A stretch of DNA of 64,000 bases from JACRCT01 sp049841135 (GCA_049841135.1 JASGHK010000008.1:992001-1056000); one strand, 5' to 3'. Shown: positions 1 through 13,659, counted from the first letter of the stretch. Notes: generated by a model from the sequence alone, not told the origin. Numbers and translations: made by a program.

Positions 1-207
1 CCAGAGGTAGGGCTCCATCGCCCAGGCGTTGTCCGCCATCCGCGCGGCGCTGAGCACCTCGAGCCGGGACAGGACGTCGGCCTCGGTCGCGCCGTAGGCC
101 TCGGGCGGCGGCTGGTCGATGGGCAGCTTGGCCGGCAGCATCAGGCCGGTGATGCGCCCGTCGTGATGGGTCTGCAGGTAGACCCGGAAGCTCTTCTTGG
201 CGCCCAT
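1..207 (-). CDS. Hypothetical protein, N-terminal part only
   Basis: The first 69 codons of a minus-strand gene are visible, starting with ATG at 207 (MGAKKSFRVYLQ); the rest lies outside the window. The start is 3 bp past the stop of the upstream Clp-like gene, so the two are probably co-transcribed. The stretch resembles in style the N-termini of the two Clp-like ATPases in this window: a short beta-rich opening with Gly and Leu, then an amphipathic helix around residues 38-55. It may therefore begin a third ATPase of the set or a partner of the first; that is inference. No catalytic motif is visible. Confidence 0.6.
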   Translation of the reverse strand, partial: MGAKKSFRVYLQTHHDGRITGLMLPAKLPIDQPPPEAYGATEADVLSRLEVLSAARMADNAWAMEPYLW

Positions 208-209
208 GG

Positions 210-3200
210 CTAGCTCTCACCTCCACGGGCCGCAGCCCCAGCCGCTGCGACGGCCTGCGACTCCACCGGCACCCGGCTCATCCGCAGCCGCCAGATCTCG
301 GGCAGCACGTCGACCACGGACTTCACCTTGGTGGCAGTCGCCCACCCCAGCTCGTAGTCGTCGACCTCCAGCAGCGAGGCCGGCGCCGAGCCGACCGGCG
401 GCTCGAAGCGGAAGACCCGGGTGGTGGCGAGCGGGGCGTCGGGATCGAACGCATCCAGGCGGTTCTCGGCGCGCGCTGCCCTGAACTCCTCTCGCTCGCG
501 GGCGCGCTGCTCGAGCAGCGCCCGCGGCATCGGGGCCGAGCCGTCGTGCACGCGCACCTGCACCAGGAGCGGCAGCTTGCCCAGCGACTGCCAGATGTGC
601 AGGCCGTGCTCGCCCTCGAAGAAGTCGTAGGCGCACAGCCCGGAGATGCGGACCGCGAGCTCGTTGACGCTGTCGGCGCGCGAGAAGGACTTCTCGAGCG
701 CCTCGGCATTGCCCTCGACCCAGCCGCCGTCGAACTTGCGCAGCGCGAACGCCTCGACCGTGCCGCGACCCTCCGAGTAGCGCTTGGCCAGGTTGCGGAT
801 GAAGGCGAAGTCGTCCCAGACGTTCGAGCGCGCCGCGCCGAACCGGGCGATCTCCAGGGTCACCGTGTGCCGGGCGGGGTCGCTCGAGGCCGCGAGCGTG
901 CGCCTCAAGAAGTAGAGCTCCGCCAGCGCGTCGAGGAGCTGCTCGCGGGTCACCCCCAGGCCCGCCTTCTGCAGCGCCCGCCGGTCGAGCATGCGGACGC
1001 GCTCGGGACCGGAGACGCTGTTGACCCGCTCGAGGATGCCGAAGTGCTCCGCTTCGTAGCGGTCGATCCTCGCCTCCTCCGGATCGGCGAGCAGCGCGTC
1101 CACCCGCGCCGCGAGCTCCACCGCGTGCTGCCGCACCAGCTCGAGGTCGTAGGCGCCCTCGCCCTTGCCCCGGCCGCCGGCCAGCTCCGCGAGGTGAGCT
1201 CGCATCCGCTCCGAGATGGCCTCCAGCTCGTGGCCCCGGAGCAACGTCTCCAGATTCCGCCCGCGCGTCCCGCAGCCGCACGGTGAGCTCGTCGATGCCT
1301 GCCTTGGTCGCGTCCTCGAGCGCCAGGTGCCCCGGCCGCGGGTCGCGCGTGACCAGCGCCTCGGCCTCCACCTTCAGCTCGTCCTGGTGCACGTAGACCT
1401 GGGCGCGCCGCATGGGCGCGGCCGGCGCGCGAACCAGCGCCTCCGCCAGCCGCCCGCCCACCCGCTCCTCGAGCCAGCGCTTGATGGAGCGTGCCCCCAT
1501 CCGCGCGTCGAAGGACTTGGCGACGGCGTGGCTGCGCACCTCGTCGGCGACGGTGACGAACACGTTGCGCGAGGCGAGCCCCGGGCGGGCCAAGAGCCGC
1601 GCCAGCTCCTTCTGCGCCACCTTCTGGGCGATCTCCTCGGTGAGCGGCCGGAAATGGACGATCCGATCGATGCGGTTGAAGAGCTCGGGCGGGAAGAAGT
1701 CGCGGACCGCCTTGTCGGAGTCGGCCCGCAGCTCCGCCGCGCCCTCCTCGCCGAAGCCCACCGCCTCGCGCGTGCGGGCGCCGAGGTTGGAGGTCATCAC
1801 CACCACCGCGTGGCGGAAGTCGGCGGTGTCGCCGTTGGCGTCGCTGAGCCGCCCGTCGTCCAGCAGCTGGAGCAGGAGGTGCAGCGCCGAGGGGTGCGCC
1901 TTCTCGATCTCGTCGAGGAGCACCACGCAGAACGGCTGGGCGCGCGCCGCGCGGATGAGCGTCCCCTCCGGGTCCCAGGCGTCGCCGCACAGCCGCGCAG
2001 CGGCGTCGGCGCCCTGGTACTCGCTCATGTCGAAGCGCAGCAGCCGGCTGCCGTCGCCGTAGAGCACCGAGGCCAGCGCCTTGGCGAGCTCGGTCTTGCC
2101 GGTGCCGGTGGGCCCCGCGAAGAGCATCGCGCCCCAGGGGCGGTTGGGGTCGGTGAGGCCGGTGCGGATCTCTGATGACGAGCTCGCGGCACGCGGCGAC
2201 GGCCTCCTCCTGGCCCATCACCCGCTCGGCGAGGTCCTTCTCGATGGACTCGGCGGTGACCGAGTAGCCGCGGTCGACGACGAAGTCGGGCAGGCCCGTC
2301 TCCCAGGTCAGCTGGTTGAGGACCTCGTCGTAGGAGACGTACTCATTCTCGTAGTCGTTCGCGAGCTGGCGGAGCAGCCGCAGGGCGCAACCCGGGTAGG
2401 CGCTGGTGCCCCAGAGCGTGCCGGTCTTCTCGACGATCTCCAGGAACGCGGGCGGGTCGAAGGAGACGAAGTGCCGGCCCTCGAGCCGGCGGGCCTCGTG
2501 CAGCACCATCCGCAGCGTCTCGTCGGTCGAGGTGGGGTGGACGGTCAAGATGGTGAACAGCGCCGCGAAGGAGGGCGCCTCGTCCTCCAGCCGCTGCAGC
2601 TGCTCCGGGGTGCAGGCGCCGGCGAGCGCGATCTCCCCGCGGGAGAGCGGACCCTGGAAGAAGAGCGCCAGGTTGCTCTCGCTCTCGCGCGAGCGGCCGA
2701 TGCGCCCGAAGGCGTGCAGGTCCTCGACGAGGAGCACGCGCTTGCCGTCGCGAGCGTCCTCGAGCAGCTCCAGGCAGCGCTGCTCCCAGTCGCCCACGTA
2801 GCTCATGCCCGCGATGATTCGCTTGCCGGCGACCGACCAGACCTCGTGGATGTCGTCGAGGTTCTTGTTCAGCGTCCAGCCGTCGTTCTCGAGGCGGTCG
2901 CAGGCGAAGCGGCGCAGCAGCGTGCGCTTGCCCACGCCCGGAGGGCCGACGAGCAGGACCGGGGTCTTGGTCTGGCCGCCCAGCAGCAGCTCGAGCTGCT
3001 CGCGGTACGGCGAGCGCGGCATCCCGCCCTCGAGCGTGCCCTCGATGGCCTGGGCGGTGAGGTTGACGCCGATGCGGTCCAGGACCTTGTAGCGGCCCTT
3101 CTTCTTGGGCGGGGCGCCCTTCGCCGCCGGCTCCAGGTCGTCCCAGATTCCGTTCTTCTTGCCGATCCGCTCGAGCAGGCTCTTGGGCCTGCCGGCGAAG

Positions 3201-3685
3201 CTGACGACGCGCAGGCCGTCCTTGCGGTCGGACTGCAGAGCCGTGACCGCGTCCTCCTCGAGATCCGCCCACGCCTGCGAGAAGTAGGCGTTCGCCTGGA
3301 CGTCCAGCGCCTCGTCGGCACGCACCGGGAACCACTCGTCCTGCCGCTCCGGGTGGTAGGCGATGGTCATCGACTCGCTGGAGCTGCGCCACCGCGTCTC
3401 CAGGACGAGCGGGAACAAGCCGCTGGCGCGCCGGTGCCCGCCGCTGCCGCGCAGCGACAGCTCCAGCCGCTCGCGCTCCAGGTGCACGCCCTGCGGCATG
3501 CGGAAGAAGACCAGGTCCGAGGGCGAAGCCGCGGCGACGGCGTTGCGCACGTCGTCGACGATCTTCCGCTGGAGCTTGGTGGGGCTCTGGCCCTCGCGGG
3601 TCCTGTTGTGGGGCCCCAGGCCCAGGGTCACCCAGCGGAACCCGCCGGGGGTGCGGCGCTGGTAGACGGCGACGGAGAGGTTCAT
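210..3685 (-). CDS. Clp/Hsp100-like double AAA+ ATPase with C-terminal RF2 PCRF-like domain (two frame errors)
   Basis: Corrected for two single-base surpluses (near 1253-1257 and 2167-2175) this is about 1157 aa. Residues 1-215 are an unrecognised N-domain, not a Clp-N repeat. The first AAA+ module has Walker A GPPGVGKRTLL near 247 and Walker B-like RVLLVEDLHAF. The second has GPTGTGKTELA near 525, VVLLDEIEKAH, a sensor-1 TSNLG and the Clp D2-small MGARSIKRWLEE. After it come helices and a segment aligning by eye with domain 2 of release factor RF2: HTVTLEIARFG, a conserved W, RYSEGRGTVEAF, and ISGLCAYDFFEGEHGLH. The SPF codon-reading loop and the GGQ domain are absent. Likely a cytoplasmic unfoldase with a ribosome- or tRNA-related adaptor fold (inference). 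A paralogue lies at 26308-29671. Confidence 0.8.
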
Positions 3686-3795
3686 GGCGTGCGGCAGAGC
3701 TTCGCTTGCGCTGCCGGGACGGTCAATCGACGCCGGGACACGCGGGGACGGGCCGGCAGTAAGCTCTCGGGGCTTCTTCGACTACGAGGTTCGCC
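3686..3795. promoter_or_regulatory. Divergent promoter region
   Basis: These 110 bp separate the start codons of two divergent genes, so promoters for both must lie here or inside the genes. A GAGG sequence sits a few bases ahead of the ATG at 3796. I recognise no clear -35/-10 or sigma-54 boxes. Confidence 0.4.
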
Positions 3796-5889
3796 ATGAC
3801 CGCCCTGCCCTCCGTCCTCGCCGCGGGCCCTTGGGTCCCCGCCCGCCCACGCGCGGTGCTGTCGCTGACCCCCATCGAGCGCGAGACCATCCACTGGCAG
3901 CCCGGTGAGAAGGAGAAGCTGCTGTCGCCACACGTCGACGATCCCTCGCCTGGCGAGCTCGAGGCGCGGCGCCAGCAGGAGCGCGAGACCTTCCTGCGCG
4001 GCGGCATCATCCCCATGGGGACCGGGCGCCATCTGGAGGTGGACGACCTCGCGGCGCTGGCCAAGGCCGGGCTTCGCCTGGACTTCGTCCTCCACTACGG
4101 GCTGCTCCTGCCACCGCTCGCCCGCCACGGCGAGGCCGCCCTCCCGGCGATGCTCGAGCTCTACGCCACCTGGCCCTTCGCCGTCCGGCGCGACGTGCTC
4201 TTCCGCACCGACTCCACCCGGATCGCCCGGTTCCTGATGGAGAAGGGCGAGGACGAGACCTGGGGGCAGTACTTTCCCGAGACCAGCGGGCTGGTGCTCT
4301 TGCCGGCGGCGCTCGGCCCGGACGGCGACGTGCGCAAGAAGGCGCTCAAGTCGCTCAAGGCCCTGCGCAAGAACGGCTATGCCGCCCAGCTGCGCGCCGC
4401 CGCCGAGCAGTACGGCTCCGCCGCGGTCGAGGAGTACGAAGCCCTGTTCGCACCGCCGCCGCTGCCGCCCAAGGCTCCGAAGCTTCCGGCCTTCGTCCAG
4501 CCGGACCAACTGCCGGCGCTCGCACTTCGCGACGGTGCTCTCGTCCCCGCCGACGCCGCGCTGCGCCTCCTGCAGCTCGCGTCGCTCCTGCCGCTGGAGT
4601 GCGCTCGGGCGGCCATCGACTCGGCCACGCCAGCGCTGGATCCCCAGAAGCTCTCCGACCTCGCCGATGCCGTGCTCCGGGCCTGGCTCGCCGTCGAGGC
4701 GCCGACCAAGGAGAAGTGGGTCCTCTACGCCACGGCGCTCTTCGGCGACGAGCGCGCCGTCCGTGCCCTCGCCAACCACGTCGTCGAGTGGCACGAGGCC
4801 AAGCTCTCCGCTCGCGCGAAGCTCGCGCTCAAGGCCATCGCCGCCAACGGCTCCGACGTGGCGCTGATGCATCTGTCCTTCCTGACGCGCAAGAAGAGCT
4901 CGCTCGGAAAGGCGGCCAAGGCGGAGCTCGAGGCCTACCGCGAGGAGCAGGAGCTGACCGAGGACGCGCTCGCCGACCGCCTGGTGCCCGACCTGGGCCT
5001 CGACGCGAACGGCACCATGGTCTTCGACTACGGAGCGCGCAGCTTCCGGGCCGGCTTCGACCAGGACCTCTTGCCCTTCGTCGTCGATCAGGGCGGCGGC
5101 CGGGCGGCCTCACTCCCCCGCCCTTCCAAGACCGACGACGCGGAGAAGGCGGTGAAGGCACGCGAGCTGTGGGACGCGCTCAAGAAGGAGACCAAGGGCC
5201 TCGCCGCCGAGCAGCTGCGCCGATTGGAGCGCGCGATGGTGGCGCGCCGCGAATGGGACCGCGCCCAGTTCGACCGCTACTTCCTGAAGCACCCGCTGAT
5301 GCAGCACGTCGCCCGGCGGCTGATCTGGGGCGTCGTCGATCGCGCCCGCGGCCAGGCCACCACCGGCTTCCGGGTCGCCGAGGACGGCACCTTCGCCGGC
5401 GAGGACGACAGCCCCTTCACGCTTCCGGCCGATGCGCGCGTCGTCGTCTGGCACGCGCTCGACATGCCGGAGCAGACGAAGGCGCGCTTCTCGCAGCTCT
5501 TGAGCGACTACGTCGTCATCCAGCCGTTCCCGCAGCTCTCCCGCGAGCTGTTCACGCCGACGGACGAGGAGCAGCGGGCGTCGAAGACCGCGCGCTGGAA
5601 GGGCGCCAAGGCCCGCGGCGAGCGCTTCTTCACGCTCAAGCACCGCGGCTGGCGCTTCATGGATTACGACATGTCCAAGCCGGTCATCGCCTCTGCGGAG
5701 CCCAAGGCCGCGATCGAGGCCATGCTCACGAGCGAGCCCGGCTTGTACTTCCTGGCCTCGAAGCCGGAGGACCAGACGTTGGGCGAGCTCACGCTGCGAG
5801 ACGCCGCCGGCAAGGAGCGCACCTTCGGCGAGCTGACGCCCATCTCGGCGAGCGAGCTGTTCCGGGACGTCGAACTGCTCCTGCGGTAG
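3796..5889 (+). CDS. DUF4132 (MolR-like) domain protein
   Basis: 697 aa starting MTALPSVLAAG. The C-terminal 280 residues carry the DUF4132 pattern: VFDYGARSFRAGFD, then LPRPSKTDDAEKA, RRLERAMVARREW, FLKHPLMQHVARRLIWGVV, and a late segment on property-dependent scoring (HRGWRFMDYDMSKPV). The first 400 residues are helical, Ala/Leu-rich and HEAT-like. The family includes E. coli MolR; its biochemical role is not settled. No signal peptide or membrane segment is seen, so it is probably cytoplasmic. It is divergent from the Clp-like gene and convergent with the small gene at 5896-6348. The frame is intact. Confidence 0.75.
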   Translation: MTALPSVLAAGPWVPARPRAVLSLTPIERETIHWQPGEKEKLLSPHVDDPSPGELEARRQQERETFLRGGIIPMGTGRHLEVDDLAALAKAGLRLDFVLHYGLLLPPLARHGEAALPAMLELYATWPFAVRRDVLFRTDSTRIARFLMEKGEDETWGQYFPETSGLVLLPAALGPDGDVRKKALKSLKALRKNGYAAQLRAAAEQYGSAAVEEYEALFAPPPLPPKAPKLPAFVQPDQLPALALRDGALVPADAALRLLQLASLLPLECARAAIDSATPALDPQKLSDLADAVLRAWLAVEAPTKEKWVLYATALFGDERAVRALANHVVEWHEAKLSARAKLALKAIAANGSDVALMHLSFLTRKKSSLGKAAKAELEAYREEQELTEDALADRLVPDLGLDANGTMVFDYGARSFRAGFDQDLLPFVVDQGGGRAASLPRPSKTDDAEKAVKARELWDALKKETKGLAAEQLRRLERAMVARREWDRAQFDRYFLKHPLMQHVARRLIWGVVDRARGQATTGFRVAEDGTFAGEDDSPFTLPADARVVVWHALDMPEQTKARFSQLLSDYVVIQPFPQLSRELFTPTDEEQRASKTARWKGAKARGERFFTLKHRGWRFMDYDMSKPVIASAEPKAAIEAMLTSEPGLYFLASKPEDQTLGELTLRDAAGKERTFGELTPISASELFRDVELLLR

Positions 5890-5895
5890 CGCGAG

Positions 5896-6348
5896 CTACT
5901 CCTCGCCCACCCATGCCACTCTGCTCGTGCCCGGGGTGAACTTGAACAGCGGCGCCTCGCGCCAGTTCTCGGGCGTCATGATGACCGTTCTGCCCGTGAG
6001 CTCGCCCAGCTCTCCCATGAACGTGAGCAGCTGACGAAGCCGCGCCTCGTCGACCTGGTTGGGGACGAAGTCGAACTCGATCTCGTCGACAACAAAGAAG
6101 TGGCAGCAGAGGTCCGTCTCGCCGACCCAGACTGTCAGCAGCAAGCTCTCTCGCGAGACCTGGTCGAAGCGGGACGGAAGCGGGATTGGGCTTCCGTTCT
6201 GTGTGCACTCGGCTCGGCACCTGCTGCCTAGCCACGACAGCACCGTCGCCCAGTCTTCCGCGTTGGTGCCGAGCACGTAGATGTCGCGCAGGCTTCCATC
6301 CGGCGCAAAGAAGTCCTTCTGCCGCGGCCAATCGAGTTCCAGGTTCAT
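5896..6348 (-). CDS. Hypothetical protein, about 150 aa
   Basis: An open frame extends upstream to 6450, but those extra residues (PELVEG type) are translation of a repeat-like sequence, so I place the start at the ATG at 6348 (MNLELDWPRQKDFF). The product is a small mixed alpha/beta protein with WVGETDLCCHFFVVDE and a C-terminal NWREAPLFKF. No signal peptide or known motif is visible. It is convergent with the DUF4132 gene, whose stop is 6 bp away, leaving no room for a terminator between them. Confidence 0.5.
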   Translation of the reverse strand: MNLELDWPRQKDFFAPDGSLRDIYVLGTNAEDWATVLSWLGSRCRAECTQNGSPIPLPSRFDQVSRESLLLTVWVGETDLCCHFFVVDEIEFDFVPNQVDEARLRQLLTFMGELGELTGRTVIMTPENWREAPLFKFTPGTSRVAWVGEE

Positions 6349-6453
6349 GACCTGAGGAGAGTAGAGAACGCCCAGTGCGGTCGGGGATTGGCCGATTGCG
6401 GGACGGATGCGCTGGCCCTCGACAAGCTCGGGGTGTCGCGGGCACCCCACGAA

Positions 6454-6478
6454 CCCCCTCCCGCAGTTTGGGAGGGGG
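6454..6478. repeat. REP-like palindrome
   Basis: CCCCCTCCC (6454-6462) pairs perfectly with GGGAGGGGG (6470-6478) around a 7-nt loop, followed by a run of G-rich sequence. It lies just past the stop of the large minus-strand gene ending at 6503 and is closely similar to the palindrome at 13660-13684, also just past a minus-strand stop. It is thus a dispersed intergenic palindrome that may act as a transcript 3' end. Confidence 0.6.
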
Positions 6479-6502
6479 CAGGGGGGAGGGCTCGCGCGCC
6501 GA

Positions 6503-10772
<4,270 letters not shown>

Positions 10773-10854
10773 GGGACTTTCCAGGTTGTGGTGAGCGGCC
10801 GAAAGGCCGCCATTTTGCCAGAAGATGAGCGCCGAGGCCCATGCAACTTCTTGG

Positions 10855-11033
10855 TCGCCAAGGTCGCCAACGGACCAGGGTCGCCAAGAACGACTGGGGG
10901 TCCGGCCGGGTGCGACGCCCCGCGGATGAAATCGCCCCGAGCTCTCGGACCGCCGTCCGAGTCGGACGTCGGGACCGAGTCCGCAGGCGCAAGGCAGCTC
11001 TTGGCGACCTTGGTCCCTTGGCGACCTTGGCGA
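10855..11033. repeat. 35-bp inverted repeat pair with internal hairpin
   Basis: The arm at 10855-10889 (opening TCGCCAAGGTCGCCAA) and the arm at 10999-11033 are reverse complements with two mismatches, 109 bp apart. Each arm holds three TCGCCAA/TTGGCGA units. Between them CTCGGAC (10944-10950) pairs with GTCCGAG (10955-10961). The element sits between the MoaD-like gene and the start of the TSP3 lipoprotein gene. It could be a long hairpin terminator or a small non-autonomous element; no transposase signal is present. Confidence 0.6.
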
Positions 11034-11053
11034 ATCCCTCCGTCCTCGGATCG

Positions 11054-11350
11054 GCCTCCGGCGATCGCTCCGACCACGAGCAGCGGCTCGGCTCCCTCCG
11101 CCACGCGCTGCGGCAGCTTCGCGTCCGGCGCAGCGCTCGAGGAATCCTGCCGGCACGCGAAGAAGCGCAGGAACGGCCGGCGCCTCCCCGTGACCTGGTC
11201 GCGGATGGTCCCGCGCAGCACCGGGTGGCGCGCCTCCAGGGCATCGAGGACCGCGCCCAGCGTCGCCGGCCCGGAGACCTCGAGCTGCACCTCGTCGCCC
11301 TCCAGCTGCGCCAGGTTGCGCAGGTGGAACGGCAGCGCCACGCGGATCAT
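11054..11350 (-). CDS. MoaD/ThiS-like ubiquitin-fold protein, 3' end unclear
   Basis: ATG 11350 overlaps the stop of the BNR-repeat gene in an ATGA, indicating coupled translation. About 99 residues look like the beta-grasp sulfur-carrier family: MIRVALPFHLRNLA, a short helix with LGAVLDALEARHPVL, and a C-terminal LLVVGAIAGG, the di-glycine end typical of MoaD/ThiS. Oddly, no stop codon follows the GG; the frame continues for hundreds of codons antisense to nothing recognisable and through the inverted repeat. Either a stop has been lost through sequence error, or the real protein is extended. The end given is the Gly-Gly, not an observed stop. Function as a sulfur carrier is inferred from fold only. 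Confidence 0.55.
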
Positions 11351-12462
11351 GAAAGCGTCTGGACCTCCACCGAGAGCACGTCGGGCAGGTCGCGGACGAT
11401 GGGCTGCCACGAGTCGCCGGAGTCGGCGGAGGCGTACACCTGGCCGCCGGTGGTGCCGAAGTAGACGCCGCACGGCTCGAGCGAGTCGACCGCCATCGCG
11501 TCGCGCAGCACGTCCACGTAGCAGTCCTTCTGCGGCAGCCCGCGGGTCAGCGGCTCCCAGTCGCCGCCGCCGGTGCGGCTGCGGTAGACGCGCAGCTTGC
11601 CCTCGGGCGGGAAGTGCTCGGAGTCGCTCTTGATGGGGACCACGTACACCGTCTCCGGCTCGTGGGCGTGGACGTCGATGGCGAAGCCGAAGTCGCTGGG
11701 CAGGTTCCCGCTCACCTCGCGCCAGGACTCGCCGGCGTCGTCGGAGCGCATCACGTCCCAGTGCTTCTGCATGAAGAGCGTCGCCGGCCGCGAGGGGTGC
11801 AGGGCGATCCGGTGGACGCAGAAGCCGACCTCGGAGTCGGGGTCCGGCAGCTCCTGCTGCATCTTCAGGCCGCGGTTGGCGGCCCGCCAGGACGCGCCGC
11901 CGTCGTCGGTGCGGAAGACGCCCGCCGCGGAGATGGCGACGAAGAGGCGCATCGGGTCCTTGGGGTCGAGGAGGATGGTGTGCAGGCCCATGCCGCCCGC
12001 ACCTGGCTGCCAGAGCTTGGCCTTGATGCCGCGCAGCCCCGGAAGCTCCTGCCAGGTCTTGCCTGCGTCGCTGCTCTTGAAGAGCGCGGCGTCCTCGGCG
12101 CCCGCGTAGACGACCTCGGGATCGCCGAGCGAGGGCTCGAGGTGCCAGATCCGCTTGAACGCCCACGGGCGCTCGCTGCCGTCGTACCAGAGGTGGTTCC
12201 CGGGGTTGCCCTCGTAGCGGAAGTCGTTGCCCACCGCCGTCCAGGTCTGGCCGCCGTCGTCGCTGCGCTGGACGACCTGGCCGAACCAGTCGCTCGTCTG
12301 CGACGCCCAGATGCGGTTCGGGTCCACGGGCGAGCCCTTGAGGTGGAAGATCTCCCAGCCGGCGAAGTGCGGGCCGCTCACCTGCCAGCCGCTGCGCTTG
12401 CCGTCGGCGGTGAGGATGAACGCGCCCTTCCTGGTGCCCACCAGCACGCGGACCTGGCTCAT
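11347..12462 (-). CDS. BNR/Asp-box repeat (sialidase-like beta-propeller) protein
   Basis: 371 aa from ATG 12462 (MSQVRVLVGTRKGAF). At least five Asp-box motifs of the S/T-x-D-x-G-x-T/S-W type are visible: RSDDGGQTW, KSSDAGKTW, RTDDGGASW, RSDDAGESW and ASADSGDSW. This is the signature of sialidase/VPS10-like beta-propellers. No signal peptide is seen, so it is probably cytoplasmic, and the catalytic Arg triad of true sialidases cannot be identified; glycosidase activity is not supported. It is translationally coupled to the MoaD-like gene, a pairing that suggests a shared but unknown role. Confidence 0.75.
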   Translation of the reverse strand: MSQVRVLVGTRKGAFILTADGKRSGWQVSGPHFAGWEIFHLKGSPVDPNRIWASQTSDWFGQVVQRSDDGGQTWTAVGNDFRYEGNPGNHLWYDGSERPWAFKRIWHLEPSLGDPEVVYAGAEDAALFKSSDAGKTWQELPGLRGIKAKLWQPGAGGMGLHTILLDPKDPMRLFVAISAAGVFRTDDGGASWRAANRGLKMQQELPDPDSEVGFCVHRIALHPSRPATLFMQKHWDVMRSDDAGESWREVSGNLPSDFGFAIDVHAHEPETVYVVPIKSDSEHFPPEGKLRVYRSRTGGGDWEPLTRGLPQKDCYVDVLRDAMAVDSLEPCGVYFGTTGGQVYASADSGDSWQPIVRDLPDVLSVEVQTLS

Positions 12463-12584
12463 GGAACCCCCGTATCTGGAGTCGATGCCCCGCCCGCGCG
12501 GCCGTTCCTTCCTTCTCACGCCCGGAGGCCCCCGAGCGGGACAGCGACGGAGCACCGCCGCCCGACGCCCGCTCGCGTTTGGCC

Positions 12585-13043
12585 TCACTGCCGGAGGCCG
12601 CGCATCGACTCCGGCAGCCGCACCGCCACGACCTCCCCGCGCGCGCACTCCTCGCCCGCCGCGAAGAGGCGCACCTCCACGACCACCTTCTTGGCCCCTG
12701 CCTCCTTCGGCCGCGCGCGCAACTCCAGCTCCGGGCCGAGCGGGGTCGGCCGGAGGAAGTCGACCTTGAGACTCGCCGTCACGCAGCGCGTTGGCTCTCC
12801 GCCCGGCGGCGTGAGCACCACGGAGGCCGTGGCCATCGCGTGGCAGTCGATGAGCGAGGCGATGAGCCCGCCGTAGACGAACCCCGGCAACGAGACGTGC
12901 TCCGGCTTCGGCGAGAAGCGCGCCACCGCCTCCCGGCCGTCCCAGCGCGTCTTGAGCCGGTGGCCGTGCTCGTTGTGCCGCCCGCAGCCGAAGCAGTGGG
13001 CGTAGTCGTCGGGGTAGCGGTCCTGGATGGGCGTCGCGTCCAT
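12585..13043 (-). CDS. PaaI-type hotdog thioesterase
   Basis: 152 aa with the PaaI-family layout: CFGCGRHNEHGHRLKTRW near the N-terminus, then the hotdog helix segment LPGFVYGGLIASLIDCHAMATA and a strand LKVDFLRPTPLG. The HGG pocket of the family reads YGG here, and an Asp follows in LID. Substrate would be an acyl- or aryl-CoA. It is divergent from a second thioesterase gene at 13145, sharing a 100-bp intergenic region. Upstream of the BNR gene on the same strand, 122 bp away. Confidence 0.75.
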   Translation of the reverse strand: MDATPIQDRYPDDYAHCFGCGRHNEHGHRLKTRWDGREAVARFSPKPEHVSLPGFVYGGLIASLIDCHAMATASVVLTPPGGEPTRCVTASLKVDFLRPTPLGPELELRARPKEAGAKKVVVEVRLFAAGEECARGEVVAVRLPESMRGLRQ

Positions 13044-13144
13044 GCCGCATTCCTAAGGACGGCCGTCCTGCTGCGCTCGGCCGTCGCCGCGCCCGGTCGT
13101 GCTCCTTGTCGGCGGCTTCGGCTTCCGGCACCTTGGCGCCCGTC

Positions 13145-13575
13145 ATGAGCTCCGACTCCCACTACCAGTCCATGCGCGACCGCTTCCACCCGCGCTGCAT
13201 CGCGTGCTCGCCCGATCGTCCGGATGGCCTGCGACTGGCCTTCTCCCAGACGGCGGACGGCGGGGTCGAAGCGCCGCTCTCGTGCACCCCGGAAGCTCGA
13301 GGGCTACCCCGGCGTGGTCCACGGCGGCGTGCTGGCGCTGGTCTTCGACAGCGCCATGGCCAACTGCATGTTCTCGCGCGGCTACCGGGCGGTGACCGGG
13401 GAAGCTCAACGTGCGCTACCTGGGCCCGGTGGCCGTGGGCACGGACGCCGTGGTCAGCGTCAACGTGACCCGGGAGATGCACCCGCTCTACGTGCTGGAG
13501 GGGCGCATCACCCAAGGCGGCCAGGAGCGAGCGCGGGCGACCGGGAAGTTCGTAGCGCAGCCGGAAGAGCCCTGA
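13145..13575 (+). CDS. PaaI-type hotdog thioesterase (two frame errors)
   Basis: Two GAAGCTC sites (13292-13298 and 13401-13407) each carry one base too many; reading GAGCTC instead restores a 142-aa protein from ATG 13145 to TGA 13573-13575. The restored product contains CIACSPDRPDGLRLAF, ELEGYPGVVHGGVLALVFD with the family HGG motif and catalytic Asp, and ELNVRYLGPVAVGTD. It is a paralogue of the divergent neighbour at 12585-13043. Left uncorrected it would be called a pseudogene, but both breaks share the motif seen at the other frame errors in the window. Confidence 0.7.
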
Positions 13576-13659
13576 AGAGCAGGAGCAGGTAGCGCCAGCG
13601 CGAGCCAGCAAGGACGGCGCGAGGATCTCCGAGCGGATCGCCCACGGCAACCCACAGCT

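Noticed and set aside
5896..6450. Longer N-terminus for the hypothetical gene
   Set aside because: The extra 34 residues translate a repeat-like sequence of the PELVEG type and lack the codon pattern of the rest; the ATG at 6348 is more likely.
11347..12462. True sialidase
   Set aside because: Asp-box repeats show the propeller fold only; the catalytic Arg triad and other active-site residues could not be found and there is no signal peptide.
13145..13575. Pseudogene call for the plus-strand thioesterase
   Set aside because: Both breaks are GAGCTC read as GAAGCTC; correction restores a full hotdog protein with its motif intact.
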